DNA of 61,923 bases from Planctomycetota bacterium (GTDB taxonomy: Bacteria; Planctomycetota; UBA8108; JACQVS01). How positions within the stretch are numbered: position 1 is the stretch's first letter; each line of letters opens with the position of its first letter. A program made the translations under genes and the position numbers. The stretch covers positions 1 to 61,923 of the forward strand of contig JANQLS010000188.1 of the NCBI GenBank assembly GCA_028280485.1. The letters run 5' to 3'. Positions 48,132-57,090 of the stretch are shown in pieces. The notes under the pieces were generated by a model. It was not told where the DNA came from. It did no database searches and saw only the letters and a list, made by a program, of their open reading frames with translations.

Positions 48132-49706
48132 ATGAAATCGATAATTTATCTTTTGATCCTTGGACTTCTAGTTCCAATCACAACGTCTTTAGGTGAAGAT
48201 TCGGATTGGCCTCAGTGGCGCGGCCCTCAACGCGATGGATGGATTAAAGGTGGTCCTAAGCTCGCTGAGTCTTTTCCGCGCTCGGGCCCACCCCAGCTTT
48301 GGAGTATCGATGATATTCCCGCCAGTCGAGAAGACGGTGGTTATTCGAGCCCAGTGATCAGCAAGGGAAGGCTTTATCTCTTCTTATCTCGAAGTTTTGA
48401 TGTAGAGCTCAAAGAATATACGATCGATGATAAAGTTTTACGCAAGGTCGGATGGGTAGCTAAATTCCCCAGTGCTTCTCTCATTGAGAAAATTGAAAAA
48501 GCAAGAACTGGAAGTGAGCGAAGAAGTCTCAGTGGAAGAGAACTTCGATTGTGGGTTAATAGCTGGATAGAAAAAGAGTTTCAATCGAAAGAAGATCGAA
48601 AATTTAGAGGCTTTGCCTCCAACCGTTTTTGGGATGGAAACTCTGCGATTGATATTGAAACTCTTAAGAAGTTGGGATCATTAAAGGGAAAGACCTTTAG
48701 TTCAGATAAAGAACTCGAAGCACTATTAGATGCTCAGGGTATTTCAAGGTCGGCCCAACGCAAGTTAAAAGATGGCGTGAGAACGAGCTCTCAACGCTAT
48801 GAAGATGTTGTTTTATGTTTAAACGCGCATACGGGTGATCAAATTTGGAAACGCACTTGGCCAGGTGGTTCCTCATATACATCGAGCACTTTGATCATTC
48901 AGGACGGGAAATGTTTTGGGCTCTCATCTTCACAAGAAGCCTTCTGTTTAGATTTGAAAAAAGGGGACGATGTTTGGAGGACGAAAGTCGGTAATTCTCA
49001 TTCTTCTCCACTGGTTCACGACGGCAAGGTTGTATTCTTTGCTGATAATTTGGTTTGTTTGAATTCGACGTCTGGAGATATTGTTTGGCGACTTAAAGAA
49101 GTTAAAGGGCGTGAAGGGTCTCCGGTACTTTGGACTCATAACGGTGAAGACCATGTGATTATCGCCAGTAAAAAGGAAATTTATTGCGTCACTCTCGAAA
49201 AAGGAGAGCTTCTTTGGAAGGAAAAAACGGGGGGGATGTCGACTCCTTCGGTTGTCGGCGATCAATTGGTCTTTTTGACTGATGATAAGAACAAGGGATT
49301 AACTTCATTTAAACTTACTAAAACTGGGGCTGAAAAACTCTGGTTTCAACCCGATATCTACGATCGCGGAGCCAGTGTCGTCGTCAAAGAGGGATATATT
49401 TACGGGGTGGGTGAAAACCAATCGGCATGCGTAAAATTAAGCGATGGATCGATCGTTTGGAAGGGGAGGCCCGGCCGGGGAAATATCTCTTCACCGATCA
49501 TCGTTAAAGATAAGCTCATTTCTGTCATCGGCGGCAAAGCCTTAACAGTTCTAAAAGCCACCCCCGAGAAATATGAACTGTTAAACAAATCACGCGTTCG
49601 AGGCGCGCGATGTGTTTCCCCTTCCATCTCAGGAGGCAAACTTTATATTCGCCTTCAAAATGGTTTGAGCTGTTTTGATCTACGCGCAAAGCCGGAGATT
49701 GATTGA
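48132..49706 (+). CDS. PQQ-like beta-propeller protein
   Basis: Residues 1-~22 are a signal peptide (KSIIYLLILGLLVPITTSLG). The rest contains repeated beta-propeller blades of the PQQ/BamB type: DWPQWRGPQRDGW (a planctomycete-style opening), DQIWKRTWPGGSSYTSST, GKVVFFADNLVCLNSTSGDIVWRLKEV and GSIVWKGRPGRGNISSP. There is also a Ser/Lys-rich helical insert (~90-220) not found in usual blades. It should bind a partner protein or a cofactor in the periplasm. It follows the TPR lipoprotein by 93 bp, a gap containing a hairpin (CCAATTT/AAATTGG near 48089-48108). A TTG two codons upstream of this ATG is less likely. Confidence 0.85.
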   Translation: MKSIIYLLILGLLVPITTSLGEDSDWPQWRGPQRDGWIKGGPKLAESFPRSGPPQLWSIDDIPASREDGGYSSPVISKGRLYLFLSRSFDVELKEYTIDDKVLRKVGWVAKFPSASLIEKIEKARTGSERRSLSGRELRLWVNSWIEKEFQSKEDRKFRGFASNRFWDGNSAIDIETLKKLGSLKGKTFSSDKELEALLDAQGISRSAQRKLKDGVRTSSQRYEDVVLCLNAHTGDQIWKRTWPGGSSYTSSTLIIQDGKCFGLSSSQEAFCLDLKKGDDVWRTKVGNSHSSPLVHDGKVVFFADNLVCLNSTSGDIVWRLKEVKGREGSPVLWTHNGEDHVIIASKKEIYCVTLEKGELLWKEKTGGMSTPSVVGDQLVFLTDDKNKGLTSFKLTKTGAEKLWFQPDIYDRGASVVVKEGYIYGVGENQSACVKLSDGSIVWKGRPGRGNISSPIIVKDKLISVIGGKALTVLKATPEKYELLNKSRVRGARCVSPSISGGKLYIRLQNGLSCFDLRAKPEID

Positions 49707-49713
49707 TTTGAAA

Positions 49714-49735
49714 CCACCTTGTCCAGGCAAGGTGG
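49714..49735. terminator. Hairpin between convergent PQQ gene and small membrane gene
   Basis: CCACCTTG (49714-49721) and CAAGGTGG (49728-49735) are a perfect stem with a 6-nt loop, followed by ATTTAAT. The T-run is weak, so termination is probable but not certain. Confidence 0.6.
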
Positions 49736-49749
49736 ATTTAATGTGTTCC

Positions 49750-50289
49750 TCAACCCTCCTGCGGTCTCGGATCCACCGAAAGTTGATCCATCTCTTCACG
49801 GATTAAGTTTTGGAGGTTTCGCATTTGGGAGAGAGACTCGGCTTGGTCGAGTTGAGGGCGATAGCGGTTTTTGAGGTCTCTTAAAATTAATGTATCGACA
49901 GCGGCCTCTTTCATTTTTTTGCTGGAATAAAAAAGAGCTACAATTTCAATTCCTGCCACGAGGGTTCCGGCCAATCTGAATTTTGGGTAACCAATTCCAG
50001 CTAAGAGAGCTAAAGCTCCAATGATGGCACAAGAGGCTGTCGTGATTCTCCACAGAGTCACTTTTGATTGAGCGTACTCTTCTAATTCTTCTGAACGATT
50101 TTCAATTGATTTGATCGCCTGGTCGATGCGCACGCGCACCGAATCAGCGCTATCATCCAAAGGAAGCTCATCGGGGTCGGAGAGATAACGATCCAATTGA
50201 GGGAGGAATAATCCTAGGGCAATATTTTTATTTCTGAAGGAAGTTCCTTCAGCGTTGGAATCTGAGGGAGAATTTTGGTTGTCGTTCAC
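49750..50289 (-). CDS. Small membrane protein of unknown function
   Basis: A 179-residue protein with two transmembrane helices in the middle (ITTASCAIIGALALLAGIG ~80-98 and FRLAGTLVAGIEIVALFYSS ~103-122). The N-terminal part is coiled coil (RVRIDQAIKSIENRSEELEE) and the C-terminal tail is helical and charged. It lies 54 bp downstream of hpnG and should be co-transcribed with it. No family recognised; position suggests a role around hopanoids or is incidental. Confidence 0.7.
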   Translation of the reverse strand: MNDNQNSPSDSNAEGTSFRNKNIALGLFLPQLDRYLSDPDELPLDDSADSVRVRIDQAIKSIENRSEELEEYAQSKVTLWRITTASCAIIGALALLAGIGYPKFRLAGTLVAGIEIVALFYSSKKMKEAAVDTLILRDLKNRYRPQLDQAESLSQMRNLQNLIREEMDQLSVDPRPQEG

Positions 50290-50343
50290 GGTATTTAGGG
50301 TTTGTGCATTCGGTCAGTATTCTATGTTGATTGAATTCGCTGT

Positions 50344-51126
50344 TTATTCCTCAAGCTCTTCTGGAAGGTTGAGGATGAGGTGATTTAAAAACGTTCCCAA
50401 GGTACTTTCAGCCCGGGCCTTGGCTTTAGCTAAGCTGAGAAGAGTCGAAATGAGGGCTGGGTTACGAAGCAACCTCGCCAAGAGAGTGGTGATCTTGACC
50501 CTTCCCCATTTATCTGTCAATCCTATCACCTGGGGGGGCAATTCCGTATGGGCATCATCTAAAATTGAACGCGTACATAAAAGTGAACAGTCAACAGACT
50601 GGCAAGCTTCATAGGCTCCAAAGGATTCCATGTCGACTCCGAGAGCTCCACTCGCTCGGTGAGCCTCTCGCTTGGCTTCTCGGGTGGTTAGAGGGGAGTC
50701 GAGGCTGGCGAGGCCTCCGATATGAAAGGCCGAATCTGACAAAGTCGCCTTTCCCGATTGAGAGGCGATCTCGATTGGAGCTTCCTCTAAATCGATGGTT
50801 TCTTTAAAGCTCTCAGGATGAATCGAAGAAGCAATCAGGAGGTCACCACACTCTAGCTCGGGGTGAAGGCTCCCTGCGAATCCCACGACAATTAAATATT
50901 TTGTTTGGGTTTTATTGATGAGGTAGGAAGCCGCTTCTGAAGCACTTTGATTTCCCATTCCCGATTGAATGAGGACGACTTTGCGCCCCTGCAAAGTTCC
51001 TTCGAAGTAAGTGAATTGTTGATCTTGAACCGTTTGAATGGGGGGAGTGAGTAATCGTTTGACGAGTTTTAACTCATCCTGAAGAGCAACCTGAATGGCG
51101 ATCGGTGGGGGAGAGTTGGATTCCAA
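50344..51126 (-). CDS. hpnG: Hopanoid-associated phosphorylase/nucleosidase
   Basis: A member of the MTA/SAH nucleosidase-phosphorylase family, 260 residues. VGFAGSLHPELECGDLLIAS (~81-100) and GVDMESFGAYEA (~166-178) are the family motifs; the Asp-Met-Glu-Ser loop contacts ribose. In hopanoid clusters such proteins remove adenine from adenosylhopane, giving ribosylhopane. The N-terminus lacks a signal peptide, so it is cytoplasmic. It lies 407 bp downstream of shc on the same strand, separated by repeat elements, and 54 bp before the small membrane gene. Confidence 0.8.
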   Translation of the reverse strand: MESNSPPPIAIQVALQDELKLVKRLLTPPIQTVQDQQFTYFEGTLQGRKVVLIQSGMGNQSASEAASYLINKTQTKYLIVVGFAGSLHPELECGDLLIASSIHPESFKETIDLEEAPIEIASQSGKATLSDSAFHIGGLASLDSPLTTREAKREAHRASGALGVDMESFGAYEACQSVDCSLLCTRSILDDAHTELPPQVIGLTDKWGRVKITTLLARLLRNPALISTLLSLAKAKARAESTLGTFLNHLILNLPEELEE

Positions 51127-51232
51127 GTTGCTCTCCTTGGTTTACCGAGCCGATAGAAACAAGTCCTGAAGAGGTTTTGACGCTTAAGCTTATTTATCGT
51201 TAGAAAAACCACTTCAAAACTTAAGCAATCAT

Positions 51233-51384
51233 TTAATAAGCCCGGAGCGTAAGCGACGGGATCTCATCGGGTGAAGACCTTTAAGAGTCGATTTTTGGGC
51301 AATCCAATGTATCTTGTTTTAAACACAAATCGCTTGAGCACCACTTTTACCGTGTCCCGTCGCTTACGCTCCGGGCTTATTAAC
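51233..51384. repeat. Facing pair with perfect 29-bp arms (GGAGCGTAAGCGACGGGA family)
   Basis: The arm at 51233-51261 (TTAATAAGCCCGGAGCGTAA then GCGACGGGA) and the arm at 51356-51384 are perfect reverse complements of 29 bp, separated by 94 bp. The arm core CCCGGAGCGTAAGCGACGGG can fold into a hairpin with a GTAA loop and tandem G-A mismatches. The same family is at 16647-16787. Confidence 0.93.
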
Positions 51385-51422
51385 GGGAGTGGCAAGTCTT
51401 TGTAGCTATTGAAGTCACCTCG

Positions 51423-51498
51423 TTAACTAGCCCGAAGCGCTAGCGAGGGGCCTGTGCTTAAATTAATCAACCCCTCGCTAGCACTTCGGGCTAGTTAA
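51423..51498. repeat. Facing pair of the CCCCTCGCTAGCGC family
   Basis: TTAACTAGCCCGAAGCGCTA plus GCGAGGGG (51423-51450) and its near-perfect reverse complement (51471-51498, one mismatch) are 20 bp apart. One arm also occurs alone at 16417-16444. Confidence 0.92.
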
Positions 51499-51533
51499 AG
51501 GGAAGGATCAATACTCAATTGAAATAATATCGC

Positions 51534-53822
51534 TCAAGTACCCGAGCCCGAGAGTCTCTCTAAACGATTGGAATCTTGCGAAGAAGAGGATTTTTCCTTT
51601 CGTGAAGGAAAACCGTTCTTATAGTTTTTGCTACCAGAGTTAGAACTCGAAGATTGATTGCTCTCAACGTGGAGAGGCAAGGCAGTGTTCGGAGAGTTGG
51701 AGGCTTTGCCTTCGATCGCATTGCGATACATCGCTAATGCGAAGAGTGGAAAGTACTGCGGATACATGTGGTACCGCAGATAGAAAACTAATGGGAATCC
51801 CGTTCCGGTGAATTCTAATTCAGTCCAGGTACCATCTTCATTTTGCTGGTCGAGGAGGTATTGAATTCCGGTGAGAACTTCTTTGGAATCCTTTTCGCTG
51901 GCGGCGAGCAATCCCATAACCGCCCAAGCGGTTTGAGACGCGGTCGAAGGTCCTTTACCCCGAGTGGCGCCTTCAGCTTCGTACGATTCGCAGGATTCTC
52001 CCCAACCACCATCTTCGTTTTGGGCGCTCTTTAACCACTGAGCTCCCTTTTGAATCATCGGGTCATCGGTGGGTACACCTACTCCAACTAAGCCTTTCAG
52101 GCTCTGCCAGGTACCGTAAATGTAGTTCACTCCCCAACGGCCGTACCAGCTTCCATCGTCTTCTTGATAATTTCGAAGGTACTCAACGGCCTTCGCAATC
52201 GAGTCTTTGACTTCGGGTTCACTTTGAATGGAACTGAAACGTCCGAGGCATTCTAAGATACGACCCGTGATATCCGAGCAAGTCGGATCGAGCATCGCGT
52301 TGTGATCCGCGAAGGGGACGTGAGTTAAGATCTCGCGGTTGATGTCGACATCGAAGGCCGCCCATCCACCGTCGGAACATTGCATGCTGATAATCCACTT
52401 GAGCCCGCGGCGAACGGTTTCTTCCCCTCCTTCAATCTTGGAGAGATTGAAACGTTCCATCCCCATCAAGACGGCGGCTGAATCATCAACGTCAGGATAG
52501 AATTCATTATTGAATTGGAAGTACCAGCCGCTGGCTTCGACTCCCGGTTTTCTCAATTGCCAATCACCGGGCTGAGTCGCTTCTTTAGAAACCATCCAAC
52601 GCACGGCTTTCTCTGCCATGGGATGGTCGATGGGAAGCCCTGCTTCACCTAATGCGTTCAGGGCTAATGCGGTGTCCCAAACTGGAGATAGGCAAGGTTG
52701 CAGACGAATCGAATCTCCTTCGTCGATCTCCAACTCTCTCAGCTTTTCTAAAGTGTTAGCGATATGAGGGTGATCGACATCGTAACCCAAGCTGTGAAGT
52801 GCGATGACGGAGTTCACCATCGAAGGGAAGATCGCGCCGAGTCCATCGGACTTCTCGAATCGCTCGACCATCCACTTTTCGGCTTTTTTAACAGCCAAAT
52901 TACGTAGCGGCTTAACGGGAGCGTACTCGACCAGTTTTAAGATTTGATCGATCAGTAAGAAGAAGTTTTTCCAACTGAAGAGGTTGGGGTCACGAGGGAT
53001 GCTTTTGAGTCTTCTTTTCTTAGGCTTTCCGTTCGTTCCATTCGTGGATACGCCGTTGGTAGTGTGCGCGTGTCCATTCAATCCATTCCCATTGGATGAA
53101 ACTCCATTGAGAGTATGAGTCCCGTTTTCAGAATTCTCCGCAAAGATTTCATCGAGACGAATTCCAGGAGGAGTTCGTTTCGGTTTGCGGTCGTAGAGGA
53201 TGGATAGAGGAACGAGGATGGCCCGAGACCAATAAGATATTTCGTAGATATTGAAGTAAAGGAATCGGGGAAGAAGAACGATCTCCGGAGGAATTGCGGG
53301 GCAATCTTTCCAATCGAATTGATTGAGAAAGGAGAGGTAGATCTTAGTAAAGCTATTCACCTGCTCGGCGCCACCCATTTTGAGGATGGCTTCACGAGCC
53401 TTGACCATGAGTGGATCCGTGGTTGGGATTCCGGTCAATTTGAGTGCGAAGTAAGCTTTGACTGAAGCGCTGATCTCACCGGGCCCACCGTAATAGATGT
53501 TCCAGGAGCCGTCTTCTTGTTGGCAGTCTTTAATTCGCTTGGCGAGCTTCTCGATCTTTACTCGATTTCCATCGGGATCGAGGTAGTAGAGGAAGAGAAG
53601 ATAATCGGATTCTAATGTAGTATCCGCTTCAAGTTCGGCATGCCAATAGCCTAGCTCTGCCGATTCCCCATCCTTTTCGATAGGTCGGTCCAGGTGATCG
53701 GCAAAGATAAACTCCCTTAAGAAGTACTCTTTGCTAATCTCGATTCCCTTATCGAGTTGTTCTTTCTCGATTTTAGGAAGATCCTGTGGTTGGTTTGATG
53801 ATCCGGAAATTGACCTGATCAC
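51534..53822 (-). CDS. shc: Squalene-hopene cyclase
   Basis: SHC converts squalene to hopene, the parent of hopanoids, at the inner membrane. The catalytic DxDD motif is DVDD (residues 444-447) in EFYPDVDDSAAV, and many QW motifs are visible (QCSDGGWAAFD, QEDDGSWYGRWGVNYIYGTW, QNEDGGWGESCESY, QNEDGTWTEL). The closing part GTGFPLVFYLRYHMYPQYFP is typical of the family. At 762 residues it is about 80-100 longer than usual: residues ~228-270 hold a low-complexity Asn/Gly/Thr stretch, and the C-terminal ~50 residues are Ser/Asn-rich. Hopanoid partners hpnG, hpnA and hpnN are nearby. Confidence 0.95.
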   Translation of the reverse strand: MIRSISGSSNQPQDLPKIEKEQLDKGIEISKEYFLREFIFADHLDRPIEKDGESAELGYWHAELEADTTLESDYLLFLYYLDPDGNRVKIEKLAKRIKDCQQEDGSWNIYYGGPGEISASVKAYFALKLTGIPTTDPLMVKAREAILKMGGAEQVNSFTKIYLSFLNQFDWKDCPAIPPEIVLLPRFLYFNIYEISYWSRAILVPLSILYDRKPKRTPPGIRLDEIFAENSENGTHTLNGVSSNGNGLNGHAHTTNGVSTNGTNGKPKKRRLKSIPRDPNLFSWKNFFLLIDQILKLVEYAPVKPLRNLAVKKAEKWMVERFEKSDGLGAIFPSMVNSVIALHSLGYDVDHPHIANTLEKLRELEIDEGDSIRLQPCLSPVWDTALALNALGEAGLPIDHPMAEKAVRWMVSKEATQPGDWQLRKPGVEASGWYFQFNNEFYPDVDDSAAVLMGMERFNLSKIEGGEETVRRGLKWIISMQCSDGGWAAFDVDINREILTHVPFADHNAMLDPTCSDITGRILECLGRFSSIQSEPEVKDSIAKAVEYLRNYQEDDGSWYGRWGVNYIYGTWQSLKGLVGVGVPTDDPMIQKGAQWLKSAQNEDGGWGESCESYEAEGATRGKGPSTASQTAWAVMGLLAASEKDSKEVLTGIQYLLDQQNEDGTWTELEFTGTGFPLVFYLRYHMYPQYFPLFALAMYRNAIEGKASNSPNTALPLHVESNQSSSSNSGSKNYKNGFPSRKEKSSSSQDSNRLERLSGSGT

Positions 53823-54447
53823 TCCTACCCTCTCCTCTTGATCGATTGGGGGCTACTACTTACGAAGCGATATTTAATGTGAGTCACTCTCTTCGAGCCT
53901 CTTGCTCGATGGCCTCTTGCTCGATGGGTTGTAGCCTTGCACTTGAATTACCATCTATAGGAAACTCGAAAGATCCCTATATATAGATTAAGCCCGGCAC
54001 TGGGAACAGTTTGAACGCTGTCGTAGCTTGCTGTGTCTAAAGTTATTGTCTGAATTAACTATCTGAAGTTACTCAGATTCTATTCTCAAAAAAACATTAG
54101 ACCGTTTGCTGCTTGGAGCATTCCTTCCAACTGGATTTCTGCTCTCGTTCGTTAAAGCGACTGCCAAAGGAATCGCCTCTTCAATCGAGCCTTTTCAACC
54201 GAAGAGATGCCAATAGAGTTCTGCGAGCCAAATGATCAGGATCGATTTGCTCGGCCATAAGTCATTGGTAGATCTCGTTAGCAGATCCAGTTAGATTTCT
54301 GTTACCCGTTCCAGGCGAACAGTTTGCAAGACAGTTATAATATCCACAAAGCCTGATTTTGCAATCTTAAGCCACGGGGATTTTGAATTGAACCCAAGAC
54401 TTCGGCAAGATCTTTAAGTGGCTATTACGTATAGCCTTACGGTGAGA
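53823..54447. other. Intergenic region between metG and shc
   Basis: 625 bp without a credible gene. It contains the shc promoter region. A 15-bp unit GCCTCTTGCTCGATG occurs twice in tandem at 53897-53911 and 53912-53926. No structured RNA or tRNA was recognised. Confidence 0.5.
53897..53926. repeat. 15-bp tandem duplication
   Basis: GCCTCTTGCTCGATG is present twice without spacer, 71-105 bp upstream of the shc start on its strand. Confidence 0.85.
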
Positions 54448-56502
54448 TTAACGGACCTCAGCGCCGTCCTCGGCATCTGCGATTATGGGACCTTTAGACG
54501 TTTGTAAGGGCTTTTGGTTGTAGGTAACCTGCCCTCCCGTCATCACTAAAGGGCACTTATCGAAGTGTTTGGTCGAAAGTTTTGACTTCGGAGAGGCTTC
54601 AATTCCCTCCACGAAAACAAGTTCTCCAAGTGAGGCTTCCGACCCTGGATCGACGGGGATGACTTTTCCATCCTTTTGATCCGTGGCTAAGACCATGCCC
54701 CGACTTTCGATTCCTCTCAATTTTGCGGGTTTGAGATTCGCTAAAATGATGACTCGTCGTCCCTGCAACTCATCGGCCGAGAGATGTTTTCTCAGCCCGG
54801 CACAGATGGTGCGCCGTTCGCCTTCTTCTCCCTCTTCCGTTTGAATGGTCAAAACCCAAAGAGCTTCGGCATCGGGATGCTCTTCGACTTTCTCAATTTT
54901 GGCGACCAAAATACTCAGTTTAGCAAAAGGGTCGACATCCTGTACGTTGCCGCCGCCTTTTTGTTTCTGCTTTTTACCCGATTTTTGCTGATCTTGTTTT
55001 TTGTCTTTCTTCTCATCTTCGAGACGAGGAAAGAGGGGATCTTTGATCGTGACCTCATAACTTCCAGTTCCGAAGGGAGCGAGTACTTGAGTCTCTGGGG
55101 GATGTCCGATCTGTTCCAGGATCGATGCCGCGGCGTTCGGCATCGCCGGAGTGAGCATGAAGGCGATGGCTCTCAATGCTTCTAGAGCGCCGTAGAGGAT
55201 GCGTTGGACTTCAATTTCCGATTCTTGTTTCCAAGGAGCCTTTTCATTCAAGTAAGCGTTCGTACTTCGAATATAACTCCACAAGACTTCGATGGCTTTG
55301 TGATGTTCCCGTTGGTCGATGAGCTTGGAGTATTCTTCAAGTGTCTTTGAAGGATCTAATTCTCCATCTAAACCATCGGGGTTATCAGCCTTTCCTCCGA
55401 GTTTACTTTGAACGAGTTTCGTGACTCGAAGAATCAAGTTACCTAAATCGTTTCCGAGTTCACCTTGATATCTTTTCTTAAGATCCTCGACAGAGAACTT
55501 TCCATCCTGGCCACTTGAGAACGCGCGTAGTAAATAGAACCTCAAGACCTCAGAGCCATAGTCTTTGCACACCTCTAAAGGATCGACGACATTACCCAGT
55601 GACTTCGACATCTTGGTGCCCTGGTCATCTAAGATGAATCCGTGTACATAAACTTGTTCCGGGAGGGGAAGTCCTGCTGCGTGAAGCATGCAGGGCCAGA
55701 TGACGGTGTGGAACCAAATGATGTCTTTTCCGATGACGTGCATGTCAGCGGGCCAAAACTCTTCGTAAACATCTTCCGGTTTTTTTAATGCTGAGATGTA
55801 ATTAGATAGCGCATCGAACCAAACATACATGACATGACTGTCATTACCTGGTACAGGGATACCCCAATTGAAGGTCGATCTTGAGATGGAGAGATCTCGA
55901 ATATCATCGTCGAGCCTCGATAAGATTTCGTTTCTTCGTTCGACAGGGAAGATGAAATTAGGATTGGCCTGAATGTGTTCTTTGATCCAATCTTGATATT
56001 TGCTCAGCCGGAAGAAATAAGATTCTTCTTTGATGGTGATTAGGCTTTTAGGATCATGATTTTCAGAACTCTCTCTTTCCTTTACCTGGGTTTCGGTTAA
56101 GTAAGATTCAGAGGAGACGCAATAGATTCCTTCATAAAAATCGAAGTAGATATCTCCTTTGGCTTCGATTGTTTCCCAAATACTTTGGGCGAGTTCGTGG
56201 TGACGAGCTTCGGAGGTTCGAATGAAGTCATCGTGGCTGAGATTCAGGGTCTCACACAGAGAATAGAAGGTTTTGGCTTTTTCATCGACAAAAGCCTGGG
56301 GGGCAACCCCAGCTGCATCCGCGGCATCTTGGATTTTTTGACCGTGTTCATCCAATCCCGTCAAAAATCGAGTTTTGAGCCCTTTTAGCTTGTACCAGCG
56401 ATGGTAAAAGTCGGAGATCGCCTTTTCGTAGGCGTGTCCCAAGTGGGGTGCGCTATTGGGGTAGTCGATGGCCGTCGTGATGTAAAACTTCTCTTGTCCC
56501 AT
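54448..56502 (-). CDS. metG: Methionyl-tRNA synthetase with C-terminal tRNA-binding domain
   Basis: MetRS charges tRNA-Met with methionine. The class I signature HLGH is at residues 20-23 in NSAPHLGHAYE, and KMSKS is at about 297-301 in GTKMSKSLGN. The connective peptide region has YCVSSESYLTETQV where many MetRS carry a zinc-binding Cys knot; the usual Cys pairs are absent, as in the zinc-free type. The anticodon domain follows, then a Lys-rich linker (~500-520) and an EMAPII/Trbp111-type OB fold (~520-630; KIEKVEEHPDAEALWVLTI, ANLKPAKLRGIESRGMVLA). A ~50-residue tail ends it. It is a single gene. Confidence 0.96.
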   Translation of the reverse strand: MGQEKFYITTAIDYPNSAPHLGHAYEKAISDFYHRWYKLKGLKTRFLTGLDEHGQKIQDAADAAGVAPQAFVDEKAKTFYSLCETLNLSHDDFIRTSEARHHELAQSIWETIEAKGDIYFDFYEGIYCVSSESYLTETQVKERESSENHDPKSLITIKEESYFFRLSKYQDWIKEHIQANPNFIFPVERRNEILSRLDDDIRDLSISRSTFNWGIPVPGNDSHVMYVWFDALSNYISALKKPEDVYEEFWPADMHVIGKDIIWFHTVIWPCMLHAAGLPLPEQVYVHGFILDDQGTKMSKSLGNVVDPLEVCKDYGSEVLRFYLLRAFSSGQDGKFSVEDLKKRYQGELGNDLGNLILRVTKLVQSKLGGKADNPDGLDGELDPSKTLEEYSKLIDQREHHKAIEVLWSYIRSTNAYLNEKAPWKQESEIEVQRILYGALEALRAIAFMLTPAMPNAAASILEQIGHPPETQVLAPFGTGSYEVTIKDPLFPRLEDEKKDKKQDQQKSGKKQKQKGGGNVQDVDPFAKLSILVAKIEKVEEHPDAEALWVLTIQTEEGEEGERRTICAGLRKHLSADELQGRRVIILANLKPAKLRGIESRGMVLATDQKDGKVIPVDPGSEASLGELVFVEGIEASPKSKLSTKHFDKCPLVMTGGQVTYNQKPLQTSKGPIIADAEDGAEVR

Positions 56503-57090
56503 GGGGAATTCCGTAACGTACTTAATTAAAAAGGTTTGTCGGCTTTTGTGTTCAAGATCTCTTCGCCGAATTGGCCCGGGTGAATATCTTCTCTCCCGGC
56601 TATGAACTCGTTACCTTACCTTTGAAATCGAGGGGAGGAAAGAGGGAAGGTAAAAAATCGATATCTCAGCGCTCTTCTTCAATTTAGCTCTTTTTGTAAG
56701 ATCCCGTAGGACTTGCTGAATAAATAGCGACAGAAATCACAAAGCCCTTTAGAATTGGGATTTGGGTTTATGAGTAAGCGCATGTTCTAACCCTATATCC
56801 TGAGCTGTTTCAGAACTGTGCCTTTTCGGATCTGTGCCTTTTCAGAGTAGGGGCCATTGAGCATGCCGAGACGTTTGAGTGGGCATTCCTACACATATCA
56901 ACCTCGAGTTCATTCTTCGAGATAGCTCCCGCATTTCCTCTTCCGATTCTATCCGTGATCGCGGTCGATTCGGATTGTTAAGAGGTTATTAAGATGCTCG
57001 GGAGTTTCTTCATAATTGAAGACCAATATTTGAAGACAAAGCATGAACTTCGAGAAGCGCGCTAACCCTTAGGGAAGATTAAGAAGACTC
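56503..57090. other. Divergent intergenic region before the giant LTD protein
   Basis: 588 bp that should contain the promoters of metG (leftward) and of the LTD/CotH gene. CTGTGCCTTTTC occurs twice 16 bp apart (56816-56827 and 56832-56843). No gene, riboswitch (a T-box is not evident) or terminator recognised. Confidence 0.4.

Larger units (their letters stand above)
51127..51533. other. Intergenic region between hpnG and shc filled by repeats
   Basis: 407 bp, of which roughly 230 bp belong to the two facing repeat pairs listed below. No gene called. The hpnG promoter, if separate from shc, would be in the first 100 bp. Confidence 0.7.
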
